Counted from the first letter of the stretch, positions 10,381 through 22,536 are shown. The stretch is 37,580 nucleotides of DNA from Terfezia claveryi (GCA_015179025.1 WHUX01000363.1:1-37580), one strand, 5' to 3'. Program-made: numbers and translations. Notes: generated by a model not told the origin, from the letters alone.

Positions 10381-11240
10381 ATTTGCTATTCCTGGACAGC
10401 GGTAACCTTGGCAGGGTCCATCCTGATGCCCTCCATAGTCATAATCAGTCCCAGATACTTGACCTCCTGCACATGAAACTCGCATTTCTCGGGCTTGAGG
10501 TACAATCCGGCTTGTTCCAGCTTTTCCAACACCTGCCGAACATGAATCTTATGTTCTGCTATGGTATCCGAATAAATCAAGATATTGTCGAGGTAAGCCA
10601 TGCAGAACACATCCAAGAAGTCTCACAGGGTGTCATTAATGAAGTGTTGGAAAGAGGCCGGGGCGTTGGTTAAGCCGAAGGGCATGACATTGTACTCGAA
10701 ATGATCGTAACGTATCCAGAAGGCAGTTTTCCACTCCTCCCCTTCCACGATCCATACTAGGTTATAAGCCCCTCTTAGATCCAATTTGGTTAACTATTTT
10801 GCTTTGGAGAGCCTGGCCAACGTCTCCTGGATCAGGGGTAAGGGGTACCTGTTCTTCACCGTTATTTCATTCAAGCCACGATAGTCCACGCACAATCGAA
10901 GGGAGCTATCTGATTTCTTGACAAACAGCACAGGGGCACCTGCTGGGGAAGAGCTATGCCGAATGAAGCTCTTATTCAAATTCTCCTCCAAGTACTTCTT
11001 CAGGGCCTCCAATTCCACTCGTGACATTCTATAGAGAGGGCCGTAAGGGGGAGTTTTTCCTTCGATCAACGGGATTGTGTGGTCGTATAGTCGATGGGGG
11101 GCAAGCTTTTCTGCGGCTTTTTCCGAGAAGAGGTCAATAAAATCATGGTATTTATCTGTAACCATTGATTTCCACTCCTCCTTAGGTCTCATCTTATTAA
11201 TCTCTAGGTTAATTTCGCAGATTGACAGGGTATGGGCCTT
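10381..11240 (-). pseudogene. Element B reverse transcriptase with YLDN in place of YLDD
   Basis: RT motifs in order are [56 protein letters not shown] (11192-10794), then [24 protein letters not shown] and MAYLDNILIYSD (10616 on). The second catalytic aspartate of YxDD is replaced by asparagine, a G-to-A transition that would destroy activity. Stops near 10794 and 10617 interrupt the frame. Confidence 0.8.
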
Positions 11241-11296
11241 TAGTTTGTGTCGTTTGGTAAGGTAAGCAAAGGCCCCAGCTCCAATGAAGCTGACAT

Positions 11297-12094
11297 TCAG
11301 GGGTTTAGTAGAAGCCGAGGGACTAGGGGATCAGGGAGAACAGGGGGAACAGGAGTAGGAGCAGGGGGTTTGCCAATGTTGACATATGCGGTCTGGTGTA
11401 CTACCTGGGTGGGGTCCTCTACCATGGGAGGTAAAGCACATAACCCCCTAACGGCGGCCCACGGGGCACCATAGTGTCTCTTGCAATACCCACTATTGAA
11501 ATTCAAGGTATAGGAGCCGAAATTGATGGAGACATCATGCATCCGGAGCCATGGGATCCCCAGAACAATGGGGTATTTTAGCTTGGTCACGAACATCAGG
11601 AGACTCTTCGAATGATCTCCAATGGCACTGGGTAAACAAGCAAGGTTGGTGATAGCTCCAGAGGAGATAGGACGGCCATCAATAACGTCGATAAGGCAGG
11701 GGGTGTTGAGCTTGGAGGTTGGGATGGAATTCTTACTGACGAAGGCCTGATCAATGAAGGCAATTCCTGAAGCACTATAATCTATGAGAGCTGATGTGAC
11801 CACTGTTTTACGATTGAATTTGACAGTTATAGGTACAACGAAGTGCTCGCCAAACAGGCGAGACTCATCAACAGACATAGATGTAGGTAAAGAAAATGCA
11901 GATAAAGATAAATGACCTGGGGCATGTCCCTTGCTAGTGTCAGTAACTAGGCAAGGGACTTCCCTTTTCCCGACTCTTCCCCAACTTCTTCGATCCTGGC
12001 TTCCGAGATGGCATGAGTGGCTAGCTAGGGAGCGGTTTTTTCGGAGGGGACATGCCGCAATAAAGTGGTCCCCTTTTCCACATGCAATGCACAA
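11297..12094 (-). pseudogene. Element B zinc knuckle and aspartic protease
   Basis: A 265-codon open frame starts in the nucleocapsid knuckle CIACGKGDHFIAAC (C-X2-C-X4-H-X4-C) and continues into a protease domain. The expected ALIDSGA(S/T)G active site reads ALIDYSASG, so the Asp-Ser/Thr-Gly triad is disrupted, while the second half (IVLGIPWLRMHDV) is normal. Gag C-terminus and protease therefore share a frame, as is common in fungal gypsy elements. Upstream gag and downstream RT are broken. Confidence 0.75.
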
Positions 12095-13128
12095 CCCATT
12101 AGTGCGGCGCGGTCCTTTCCTCCTGGGTTAGTCGAGGCCTTCCCGATGATAGGTCCATAGGGGTGGGCCCTCCTGCCACCAATGATGATGTGCTGGTTTA
12201 TTGGCAGGGGCCTGAGCTGTCTTGGTGGCATGGTGTTGCTGAGGCTGGGGTTGTGGGAGACGGGGTGCTGGCCTGAACGTGGGGCGGTTGTGGAGCCGGG
12301 ACATCGCTGTTCCACCCGGGAAGCCTGGTCAATTAATTGTCAAGGGTTTTGGCTTCCGGGAGGCTGACCATGGCCTGCTGGATTTCGTCATTTAGCCCTT
12401 CCTGGAATTGCTCCAGTTTGGACTAGTCATTCCATCGGACCTCCGCTACCAGTCTCAGAATTCTGCACATAAGTGACAGATCGGTGTTTTTCTGCCTGAG
12501 GGCTCGGAGGGCCCTACTGGCAGTGCCAACGGCATCGGGGTCCCCGAACCCCTATCCAGGATTGTAAAAAGGGCCGAGATATCGTCAAGCTTGATCCTGG
12601 TTTCGAGGACATATGGCTGGATCTGGTCGCAAGCTTTCCCCTCCAGCAAGGCGAAAACGTATGCCAGTCATGTTGTTCTGACGGGAATCTGGCAGAATCC
12701 CCGTTCAGCTTGAGATTGATAGCATTTTTCCAGGCTCGTAGGCGAACCCGGTCCCATTGAACTTGGGGGTATTGGAATGCTTTCGGTCTTGTTGCTACTG
12801 GCTACTGTTGGTATTGCAAGGTTCCCTAGACGCAGCTGAGGTTTTGGACCATAGTCCGTTCGTTGGTCAGGGCAAGGTTCAGATGGTCGAGATCAGTCTA
12901 GAGGACCGTGATCTCTTCGTCGGCGGATATCAATTTTGTTCAGCCATGGCCAGGCTGTTTTCAGCCACGGCCAGGCTGTTGCCGAGTTCGGCCCCGATGG
13001 CATCCATGGCCTCGAAGATATCGATGATTTCTCGACAGTAGGCATTCAACTCGTTAAGCCTGAGGGTATGGGGGAGCTCCTATAGGTTTGAAACCTGACA
13101 GCGGGTAGTGGGAAGCTGCTCCTGACAT
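12095..13128 (-). pseudogene. Element B gag, broken
   Basis: The likely ATG is at 13128, 37 bp inside the LTR as in element C. Three-frame reading gives recognisable family text: KFNGTGF-like, RLRAWKNAINLKLNGD, LLEGKACDQIQPYVLETRIK (12649-12455), ALRQKNTD and FQEGLNDEIQQAM. Stops near 13055 and 12870 and several indels break it. It is a decayed homologue of the intact gag at 1-994. Confidence 0.7.
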
Positions 13129-13164
13129 AACTGCATACTAGTTGGTCCAAAGGATCCAACGTAG

Positions 13165-13700
13165 TGTAACGACAGCTCTGGGGGCAAGGCGACCAAGGGG
13201 TACACCAGGGAAAGGGCAAGGCTAGGATAACACATATGTAGGAATGCTACGTGTGTGACCAGGGGGAGGCTGAGACGGGAGGCAAGAGCAAGAGGCAAGA
13301 GAGGCAGAGGGCAAGGGATATGAGACACGCAGAAGCAGTTGCCACATGTGTCAAGGGAGGCAGCTGGGCTGCAGAGACAAGGTGAGGCAAGGCAAGGAGG
13401 AGCACAAGGGAGATGCACCAACGTAGAGAGAAGCAAGGCCCTGTATTAGATATACAAGATGTTGGATAGGGATCCAACGACAGTACGAGAGACAGGAGCT
13501 ATATATACATAATTCTGGGCCAGGACAACGGAAGGAATAAGCTTCTTAAGATCCCTTATCTCGAAAGCCAAGCAAGGTAAAGATAACCCATCACCTGCGA
13601 TCGCAGGTGATACTGAGGGCAACAATAACAATAACTCATCAATGACACTCAAACAAGCCTGTTCGAGTGTCAAATCAAGACTAAGAACACGGTTGTGACA
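13165..13700 (-). repeat. 5' LTR of element B (536 bp)
   Basis: On the minus strand it starts TGTCACAACCGTG at 13700 and ends GTTACA at 13165, matching the element C LTR end to end. It carries a hairpin at 13643-13672 and a perfect 22-bp palindrome at 13590-13611. The TATATATAG box is retained near 13499-13507. The junction at 13700/13701 lies inside the integrase region of element D. Confidence 0.85.
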
Positions 13701-14205
13701 GTGTTGGCCGCTGTGGGCACTCATGCCTATCAATTAAGGTTCCCTAAGGACATTAAATGCCACCCAGTCATCCATGTTTCCGAGATCGAGCCCGCCGTGG
13801 AGGACCTCCTTCCTGGACAGGAACACTCTCCACCCCTTACCATAGTTATCGAAGGTGAAGAGGAATGGGAGGTAGAGGAAGTGCTGGACTCACAGAGAAG
13901 GTATGGGCATTTGTAGTACAAGGTTAAGTGGCTAGGGGACGAGGAGACAACCTGGCAGCCTGCTGATGACCTGGAAAATACACCGGACCTGGTCAACTTG
14001 TTCCACCAGTGCTACTCTCGAAAGCCTCACCCCGCACCATGATGTTCTTATCAGCTTGGGATTAGAGTTGGTTGTTATTGCCATTGTTGGTTATTGTTGG
14101 TACATACTTTCGGAGTTGGGTTATAGGTTAGGGGTTATTGGTTTTATTTACCTGTTCTGCTTGCTTGTTTTTTACCTTGCCTTCCGTTGCTAGAGCTACG
14201 AGCCT
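13701..14205 (+). pseudogene. Element D integrase C-terminus and chromodomain
   Basis: The plus strand encodes GTHAYQLRFPKDIKCHPVIH and VSEIEPAVED, the integrase C-terminal GPY/F-type tail. A chromodomain then follows (EEWEVEEVLDSQRR, YKVKWLGDEETTWQPADDL) and the protein ends at TGA 14040. One TAG at 13914 falls inside the chromodomain. Element B cut off everything upstream. Bases 14041-14205 are the non-coding tail before the polypurine tract. Confidence 0.8.
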
Positions 14206-14215
14206 AAAGGGGGGA
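14206..14215 (+). promoter_or_regulatory. Polypurine tract of element D
   Basis: AAAGGGGGGA sits 3 bp before the LTR that starts at 14219, the usual place for the plus-strand primer. Confidence 0.6.
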
Positions 14216-14218
14216 TAG

Positions 14219-14779
14219 TGTCACAACTGTCTCCCCCTAGCCTAGTCTGACCTCGTTATTGTTGTTGTTACTATTGTTCATCATCTGCGACGCAGGTGAT
14301 AGCATTGTTATCTCAGCAATCAAGATAAGAGGTCTTGGGAACCTTATTCCTTTCGATGGCCTTGGCCAGGAAGGAAGCCTGTATATATAGCTTGCTCTAT
14401 TCGCCCTCTTATTAGATCCCTATCCAATGTCTTGTATACCTAATACAGGACCTTGCTTCTCCCAGCACTTATGTACCTCCCTTGTGTACATTCTTGTCTC
14501 ATACAAACAACTCTGCAGCACAGCTGCCTCCCTCCGACACATGCGGCAACCACTTCCATGTATCTCTTGTCCTTGCCTCTCACCTCTAGCCCTTGCCCTA
14601 TCCCAGCCTCCCCGGTCACATACGTAGCATTTTTACGTGTATGTTACCCTAGCCCTGCCCCTGCTTTGCCCCTAGCCTTTCCCCAAATCATATATATAGT
14701 GCTCCTACATATGTGATTCCCCCTTGCTACTACCCCGGCGTACCCCTTAGTCACCTTGTTCCCCAGAGCCCTTGTTACA
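14219..14779 (+). repeat. 3' LTR of element D (561 bp)
   Basis: It starts TGTCACAACTG and ends CTTGTTACA, in the same family as the LTRs at 1031-1517 and 13165-13700 but on the plus strand. It lacks the first hairpin, keeps a degenerate form of the second palindrome (14280-14300) and retains TATATATAG near 14383. Apparent open frames at 14427-14716 lie inside this LTR and are not genes. Confidence 0.85.
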
Positions 14780-16740
14780 GGGATTATGGGGTGTTGGTGT
14801 CTATAGAAGTATATAGACAAGTAGTATAAGGTTACAGGCAGGCTATAACTATGAATATACAAGTAAGTGGTAAAGGTATAAAGAGGTTATCAGTAATAAG
14901 TACAAGTATAAATGTAGTAACAACTTAGGTGTATTATAGACTTGATAAGAGTAAAGCTATATGAGACTTAAAATACTGCTTAGGTCTTATTGTATTAACT
15001 ATGTAAAAGCGGTAGGTTATATAGAAGCTTAGATCTAATAACGAATAATCAGATCTGGATGATGCTTTCTATAATAGCTTAGTAGCATTGACATCAGGTT
15101 GTTACCTGATTAGGAAGATACTTTCCAATTAGGAATATTGCAGTCTGACATATATTGATTAGGCAGCCCGAACTACAATACTTTGCAGTCAGGCTGACAT
15201 ACAGGAAATAACTTAAATACATCCAATAATAATACATAAATGACATACAAAATAGAATAAAATAGAAACGAGAAGAGAGATACATATATGAGATCTAATG
15301 TCAGAGGCTACACACTTCAATATATCAATCTCTTTATCCGCACTACTCTATCTGTATAGTTGATCAGGCCGAATTAGTTAGCATTATAGTAGAGTATTAG
15401 TATTAGCCCTCAAAGAGGTAAGTCTCTTACCTGAGTCTTAATAAAGAATATTAAGGTAATTATATATTTTAAAACTTATACTATAAATATAAATAAAGTA
15501 AATAGCTAAGATTATTAAATTATAAAAGGGATTAAAGTAAGTAAAAAGCATATAGGTTAAATAATAGCTTTAAATAAAAAAAATAATATATATAAAATTT
15601 CTAGTAAGATATACTTTTGAAAAGCTAATAAAATAGTAATAGTTTATATTAGAAGAAAAAAAATCTTTTAAGACCTTTATTCTAAATAAATAAATTATAA
15701 TAAATATAATAAAGTAATATATTAATATTAGTTTTTTATAAATTAGTTTAATAGGTTTAGAGAGTAATAGAATATATTTTAGTATATTAAAATAAAAGTA
15801 GCTCAAAAGATATTAAAAAAAAAGATTCTAACAATTTAAAGCTTTCTATAAGAAATATAATAGAAATTACAACTGGTTAACTTAAAGTTATCTACTTTTT
15901 CTTACTTTTAACTATATTATATTTATAATATAAACTAAATCTTATTTTTTTTTTACTTTTTTTAAACTTATATCTATAATATAAAAGATATAACTATAGT
16001 TTTTATTACTTTAAATATATTTTAAAAATAAAATAATAAGCAACCTTAGTATTTATAATATATTTTAACAGATATATATATTATTAAACTAAATAAATAA
16101 AATATAGTTTAGAAATAGATATATAATTTAATCTTATTATTTATAGTAATAAAAGTATTATATTAAGTTAGCTGAAGTATAATATATATAGGATTCTAAA
16201 GAATTCAACTAGAATATATCTTCTTTAATCTAAATAATTAGTTATATTAGATATTTTTAGTTGACAAAAGTCTAAAGTAGTTTATATAGTTATAAAAAAG
16301 TTAAATATTACTACTATATATATTTTAGATAGCTATACTAAATATATATAACTTATAAAAACTATTAATATGCTTGTAAAGAATAAAATTCGTAATATTC
16401 TATAAAAAATATTAGTAAATAAAGATAAGTCTAAAAGTACTAGTATTAAGTATTATTAAATTACTATTATATATATAGTAGTAGCTATTTAGTTATAGCT
16501 TTATAAATATTAATAAAATACTATTTTTCAGATATTTAAGCAAACTAGTAATTTACTTTATTTAACTAGTAATAATACCTATTAACTATATATATAAGAG
16601 CTATCTAATCTTGTAGTAGAGCAATGGAAGAAAAAGTTGGATTCTAATAAAGAAGTTAAATATATTGTTGTAGCTGAAGATAAGATGGTTGAAACTGATA
16701 TAAATCCTAGTATTACCTAGTGCACTTTTTCCAAAAAAGT
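14780..16740. other. AT-rich decayed sequence, no supported gene
   Basis: The first 600 bp are moderately AT-rich. They hold an inverted repeat ATCAGGT/ACCTGAT near 15096-15113 and two copies of a GCAGTC...TGACATA motif near 15141 and 15186, which look like worn LTR sequence. From about 15440 to 16720 nearly everything is A or T, TpA dinucleotides dominate and all frames are full of stops. This is the pattern left by extreme RIP of repeats. I recognise no domain. Confidence 0.6.
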
Positions 16741-16746
16741 AGACTG

Positions 16747-16953
16747 TTATAACTTAGTTTGAGTTCTCTCATTGTGATCGGACACCATGACCTTTACTGC
16801 TAGTCTAGCTTGCTTTACTGCATAAGCGCGGCCACGACTGTTGTTCGCCAGTAGATGCAGTAGAAGTTTTGCAAGCAGAGGTTCACCCACTCGCTTGTAG
16901 GCGCTAGAGCGTAATTTCATACGCAATGGACTTGTGGCGCAGGCCAGCGCCAT
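16747..16953 (-). CDS. Short unrecognised ORF (68 aa), doubtful
   Basis: A small minus-strand frame encodes a basic, Leu/Ala-rich peptide (LLAKLLLHLLANN, AVKQARLAVKVMV). It lies between the AT-rich block and the nucleoporin, head to head with that gene about 370 bp away, so it may simply be promoter-region sequence. No domain is recognised, and no splice-compatible neighbouring exon was identified. Its balanced composition and position at the edge of the gene island are the only points in its favour. Confidence 0.15.
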   Translation of the reverse strand: MALACATSPLRMKLRSSAYKRVGEPLLAKLLLHLLANNSRGRAYAVKQARLAVKVMVSDHNERTQTKL

Positions 16954-17321
16954 CTCGCCGCTCTGCTAGCGGGCGACCACATTCAAAATTCATACATGTA
17001 ACCACACTAACGTTGCTAATCCGTACCGGTAGTCTTCGATTTAATCGAAGCAACAAAAGCAGCCAGAAGCGAAAGCGATTCTACTTTATTCCAACCCTTT
17101 CCTGTTCTTTGGCTTCCAGATTCTTTTTCTTGCCCGCAACAACGCCCCCCACCTGCGGCTCTTCCTCTCAACAAACAAACCTCATCGCGACCTCCACACC
17201 TTGACTTTAGATCAAACTCTAACGACACTCCTTTGCCTCAGTACGCAACCCAAACTTCCATCGTTCATGCACAATACTGAACGGGCGACGCCAACTGCCT
17301 AGCGACGAACAACGATCCATC

Positions 17322-20300
17322 ATGGCAGCATCCAGAGCTGGTCCCATCAGGACAACAAAAACACCAAAACGTGTCAGGTTCGCAGGGGAGGATCGTGATC
17401 ACACGAGATTGATCCGACAACAGCAGGCCGAAAAGAGAGATGCGCGAAATATTCCACGCGTAGATGTGAGTCGACATCCCTGATTTGCAGCTCGCTGCTC
17501 CTAGTGTACACACCCAGTGGGAAAATGGCGGAAGAAACATTTACAAAACAAAAGTCTATATACCCATGTGAGATGGATGAGTTTTCAGAATAGCATGTCG
17601 GGTAAATGTGCATGATGCTGACAATAGCCGACCCTCCCAACAGGTCACAAGCTATGATATTCCTGCACTTAGCACTGCACTATTTGGATACGCGAAAACA
17701 ACTTTGCACTCTGCGAAGTCGACCTTGGAAAACGTGGTTGAGTTAGGCAAATCGGCTTTGACTTCATCCTTTACCTCATCATTCGGGCAGATAAGTCTGA
17801 GTTTCAATGGTGATAAAGCCCAATCAGCTACTGCCCGACAACAGCAGGCTAGCATGTTGGAATATCCTCCTTTCGTTGCCGGAGCTACTCCGTAAGTACA
17901 ACATTATCTTGACGACTCGAATGCGGTAAACATGCTAATGTAAGACCCCGCACAGAAATGTCGTTAAGAAGAATCGAAGGGATTACTACCAATCGGTTGG
18001 CGTGATGAGCTCTATGACGAAGGCCAAGTCTTACGCCCCAGGGTCCACGCCAGCTCGCACCCCGGATCATATTTCATCTGATAAGGAGACAAACTGGTAT
18101 CGCTTTCACGAGACTCCATATGCAGGTCACAAACTAGATTTTGGGCGTGGTCGATCCGTTACCTCCCTTCCACCTCCATTGAAGCCAGAGTATAGATTCG
18201 AAAGCCCTACGCGTAATGCGTCAAAACGTAAAACTCCAAAATCCTCTGCAAAAAAACAACAGAGATCTGCAATGAAGAAACGTTCGTCTAAGGCCACGCT
18301 TGGCGAATTTGTTCCGCGTCGTTCTAATGCTGAAGAATTTCATGCCAACTTCTCTGGACGGGAACGCAATGAGCTATATGCATCTTATACCAGATTCCTT
18401 ACTGCGATCAGATTTGATGTTAAACAATTTGCCAGAGACTTGCGGGAGCTGCGTTTGCCCACTGATACTATCCTTAATATTCACGAAAGAATGAAACGCT
18501 CTGACTGGGATTTTTTTATGAGAATAATGGCCGATGAAGAGTATTGGGCACAGGTGAAGGGAGTTGGAAGCACCAAGGTTCCAGTTGTGCCAGACTATGT
18601 TGACCCTCAGCCTAAACGCGGGAGAGTATTCCCTTGTGAGTACTGCCAGACTCATGAATGGGCAGGGAAGGTGGAAGTAAGAGCAATTGAGAATGATGGT
18701 GATGAGATACCCGTGCAAGGGCATACAAAATTTGATGAGCCGTATACTCCTGAGGAACTAGCCCACATCGAGGCAGGACGCTACTTTAGGGTCTTTCATC
18801 GATTTTGTCATGAGAGTAGGTATGATTGGAAATTCCCGGATCCGAGCAAGCCCTGTTCGTGGGAGGGTCAAAACCACCCCAACGCGAAAGAAGTTCAGTG
18901 GTCGATTTCCAAATACGATCCACGTTTAAGACACTTCCCCCTATACATGCAAAAGGTGCCAAAGCGTGTGCGTCAGATACAACAAGATTTGCACGACATG
19001 GTCACTATCTTGACACTGCAGGACCGAGCTGCTTGGCTTTATATCCAGGGTATCAGACGGCACAACACTAGAATGGCTACCTTCCTGGACAAGATGGATC
19101 TTGAGAGAAAGAGGCGACAGGTCATCTGGCCGTGTCAAATGCAGGTGAAGCTTTATATTAGGAACAAACCGGTAAGTCATTTCTTATCTCCCTCTCTCTG
19201 GATAACATGCTGACCATTAAGCAGGACCAGCAACCTGAGTCCAAGCTCATTGAATCTGTCTACGAAGCCCCAGTTACAGCCCAGAACAAGAGGGCCCATA
19301 GCCCCGAGGTTGAGCAGATTGAAGCGGAAACGGACGGGGTTGCTTCAAAGCGAGCAAGGTTTCTGATTGATAAACAAAGTGTAGCGGAAGACATTAGCGC
19401 AAATGGGAACTACAAGAAGGCCTATTTTGAAGATAGCGTCCAGGAATATTCCCGGAAGAGAACCAGGTCTGACGATAACGAAAAGGAAGATATTGGTGAG
19501 GAAATAGCTCATACAAGGAAAATACACCATAGGACACCCCGGTCAAGCTTTGGGCTATTTTCGGATGATGAAGAAACGGAAGATGACGAACAAACAGAAA
19601 GGGTTCAGGAGTGGGAGAGGCAGAGAGCATCTAAGGTTGGTAACACTGGGGCGGCTGTCAGCTATCACACCAGTAGCACCAGAATCGCAGCATGAAACCA
19701 ATTTTAGTCAATTCATGAAATGTCGCTAACTATTGATTGGAGAAGGAGAAGGCAATGGAGGCACAACTGGAACCACAGCAGGCACTACCGAAATTGACCT
19801 GGCTACAGAAACTGGATGCGGCAATGAAACAGAGGGAGGCCGAACTCGCTGCACAGGAAGCGGAAAATGCAAAGGTAATATATCAACACATAACTTTTCT
19901 CAGAGTTATTAGGACAGAAGCATAGGCGTTTCTCAGGAGTTTGTTTAATCCACGTTTGAAAATATCCTGGGCTTGGAGTTGCATTCAGATATAGGCATTA
20001 TCGTTGCCTGTCCTACCCAGACTGGGTAATTGTCTTAAGAACACGTGTTTAATACACGTTTTAGAGACATGTTTGGCAGCCTTACTTACTAGATGTGGCT
20101 GGCCATCCAAATGGATGCTCCTGACTGGCATCGAATGGTGGTCATCAATCATGCTTGGCAGGAGAAAATTATACTCAAGCCAACAGGTGCAGGACTGCAC
20201 AGAGGGCGAATGATGCTTAATCCATCTTCTGTACTAGCAGCTGGAGCAGAGCTACTATCAGGGGGTGGGCGTATGTTTGAAGTTTGCGCTGTCACATTGC

Positions 20301-22536
20301 TTTTGCTAGTTTCTTCTTATTGTGCTGTTTTGTCCTACAGTCTTCTGAAGGAATTCGCTAACTAAGAGATTCGTAGGCTGAATCTGAAAAGGCGGCTACG
20401 AAACCACCAACGCCGAAGGACACCAACACGGTACCTACACTTCACACAAACAAGCCGGCGCTCTCTGTGGTTCCACCTACTGCTCCTGCTCCAGCACCTA
20501 AAAAGCCCTTTGTTTTCGAGGATCCTAGCCAAACCCAGGAGCAGACTATACCTACGGATGACGGACGAAATCCATTGAAGGAACATACTAATGGTGTGAA
20601 GCCTTCGACTCCTGCCGCAAATGTCCCAAATTTGTTCGGCAGTATTGTGCCCACTCTTGCCCCTGCAGGGCTTAATTTCCACCAGACTAATACTGTCTCG
20701 CCCCTGAAGCCAATCGGAGGCCCCACCTCAACAGTTGTTGGCGTTTTTGGCTCTGGCAAGACTGGAAATGTTGGACTTTACGGAAATGAGGAGAATATCC
20801 CGACCGCGAATACAATTGTTCAGGCACCTGTCCCACCAGCAGCTACATCAGCTCCAGCGCCCCCGGCCGTTCTGCCGGCAACAACTATTGCGCCTGCTCA
20901 AGCGGCCCCGGCTGTTCCACCGGCAACAACTATAGCGCCTGCTCCATCATCTATCTTTGCTCAAAAAGCATCCTCCGTAGGTGAGCCAGTATTCAAATTC
21001 GCCGTGCCAGCTGCCCACACAGTCCCATCCACTGGTATCTCGCTTTCGGCGCCAGCCCCAACTACAGCATCTACTCCATCTATCTTTGCTCAGAATGCAA
21101 CAGCATCAACCGTAGCTGAGCCTATATTCAAATTCACTGTGCCAGCTGCCCCTGCAGTGCCGTCCACTGGAATCTTCTCTTCGGCACCAGCCCCAGTACC
21201 AGCTGCGGCTCCCATTGCGATGTCCAACAATGAGACTCCGTTTTCTCTTCTACGCCCTCAGAAGGACCATGTAGAACGAGCTGTCGCTCTCAAGGCTGCT
21301 GTCCCATCAATCTTCAGTGGTTTATCTGCTGCTCCTGCTGCTTCGGGAGCTCGCGCCCTGCCACATTTCCCAGCCAAGGCCACTAACCTATTCAATAAAC
21401 CCGCTGACGCAGCCATCAACGTTTCCAAGCTTGCAGAAACAGCAACTTCCACGAACCTTTTCAGTAACCTAGGAGTTATATCATCTGCTCCTTCGGCGAA
21501 TACAGCAACAACAGCTGCACCAAGTTTCGGCACGTTCGGTACGAGCGCATCGGTACCAGCTTCAGCGACGACTACCAGCGTTTTGTTCGGCTCCGTTCCT
21601 TCAAAAGCTCCAGCTGAGGCTCCTAGAGCCTACCTTTTTGGCAGTGATACAGCCACGGCACCGAAGGGCGATTTTGGGGCCAAGCAAGTTCCTTCCACGT
21701 CATTTAACTTCACCAGCACTGCGAGGTCTGCAGGACTTGCTGCCAATGCGTTCAATTCCGTAGCCGGCGGTGCGAAGCCCTCTGAACCTGGTAATCTGTT
21801 CGCCAAATCTGCGACCATATCAGCACCGTCAACTGGAGTAACAACTCCAGCTATCTTCACCGGTGGCGCGACCATAACAGCTGCCCCAGGGATGTCTATG
21901 TCCTTCCCTACTACCACCACCCCATTTCTTTTGGAAGGTTCGTCGGTTGCCCCTATTACAACTATGAGTCAATCGTTTCCTCCTACCACCCCTCAAGCTC
22001 CACCACCTTCTATGCTTTTCGGGGGTTTCAAGCCCCAGGACACCCCTACTAAACATTCACCAGGCAATAAGTTCAATGAAGACATTAGTATGGCTTCCCC
22101 AGAACAATCCCCTGAGAAGCCGTCCCCTAAGACGGGTGCCTTTGGGGCCGCTACAAATGGTATGGCGAATGGCAATGCATTTGTGCAGAACAAACCATTT
22201 TTCTCTTCGGCTCCTTCTCCATTGGGTAAACTCGATTTCCAAACAGCAACCCAGCCAGGTGCCCATTCAGCTCTAAATTTTAGAGCGCCTGTCAGTCTAC
22301 CAGCTGTGAGCATGCAAACCTCTATGGCTCCGATTGCTAGTGCCCCTGTCAATTTCAACTTTGGTGCCTTCCAAAGCATGCCAGGTGCACCTACCGCCGG
22401 TTCGACTATGGCACCGTCTGCCGCAGCCCCAGCACCCCCATTCCAGTTTAACGCAGCAGACATTGACCTCAGTCTAAATTCAGTGGCTGTGAGAAAACGC
22501 GCTACGCCGGGAGGAAGACGTGGCGGCAAGCGCTAA
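17322..22536 (+). CDS. FG-repeat nucleoporin (Nup1/Nup60/Nup153-like), six exons
   Basis: Proposed exons are 17322-17465, 17644-17891, 17956-19171, 19225-19635, 19743-19874 and 20377-22536, giving about 1436 residues with frames joining exactly. Residues 1-48 are basic; about 50-105 could form amphipathic helices suited to membrane contact. The long middle (about 130-535) is charged and not recognised. Residues about 545-715 are acidic and coiled-coil-like with KR clusters (KRAHSPE, SKRARF). The exon 6 product is Ala/Pro/Ser/Thr-rich with FG motifs (LFGS, VFGSG, FGTFGT, LFGGF, NFGAF). The C-terminus is basic (RKRATPGGRRGGKR). FG domains line the nuclear pore and bind transport receptors; assignment to the nuclear-basket type is inference. 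The exon 4 donor GTTGGT is weak and intron 5 is long (502 nt), so that part is less certain. Confidence 0.8.
20938..21194 (+). repeat. Tandem repeat inside the nucleoporin FG domain
   Basis: Two copies of about 128-132 bp encode PSIFAQ(K/N)A, then VxEPxFKF and VPSTGI. The first spans 20938-21060, the second about 21067-21194. They are preceded by shorter PAVPPATTIAPA repeats (about 20865-20945). Copy-number change of such units is common in disordered FG domains. Confidence 0.7.

Larger units (their letters stand above)
9819..13164 (-). mobile_element. Element B: Ty3/gypsy, 5' two thirds, RIP-damaged
   Basis: On the minus strand, after the LTR at 13165-13700, come gag (about 13128-12100), zinc knuckle and protease (12094-11297), reverse transcriptase (11192-about 10386) and RNase H (about 10280-9819). 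The integrase half is absent because element A is inserted after a GKAGGK-like sequence in the RNase H tail. That missing half should lie left of the window. Its LTR and gag show it belongs to the same family as element C, but it has many stops, frameshifts and changed catalytic residues. Confidence 0.85.

Noticed and set aside
13597..13604. GCGATCGC at the centre of the palindrome equals the cyanobacterial HIP1 octamer
   Set aside because: The setting is a fungal LTR and the octamer follows simply from the palindrome.
13080..13733. Minus-strand frames of 76-118 codons in the B LTR, and similar plus-strand frames at 14427-14716
   Set aside because: They follow LTR sequence repeated in three copies and are not conserved as protein among them.
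15440..16720. Extreme AT content suggested inserted mitochondrial DNA or a centromere
   Set aside because: No mitochondrial gene fragment could be read, and the TpA-rich decay fits RIP of repeats; a centromeric role cannot be judged from one short block.
20093..20365. 91-codon frame between nucleoporin exons 5 and 6 considered as an exon
   Set aside because: It ends in a stop and has no splice sites that would join it in frame; treated as intron.
20362..22529. Long minus-strand frames opposite nucleoporin exon 6
   Set aside because: Antisense of an Ala/Pro-rich coding sequence, which is naturally poor in stops on the other strand.
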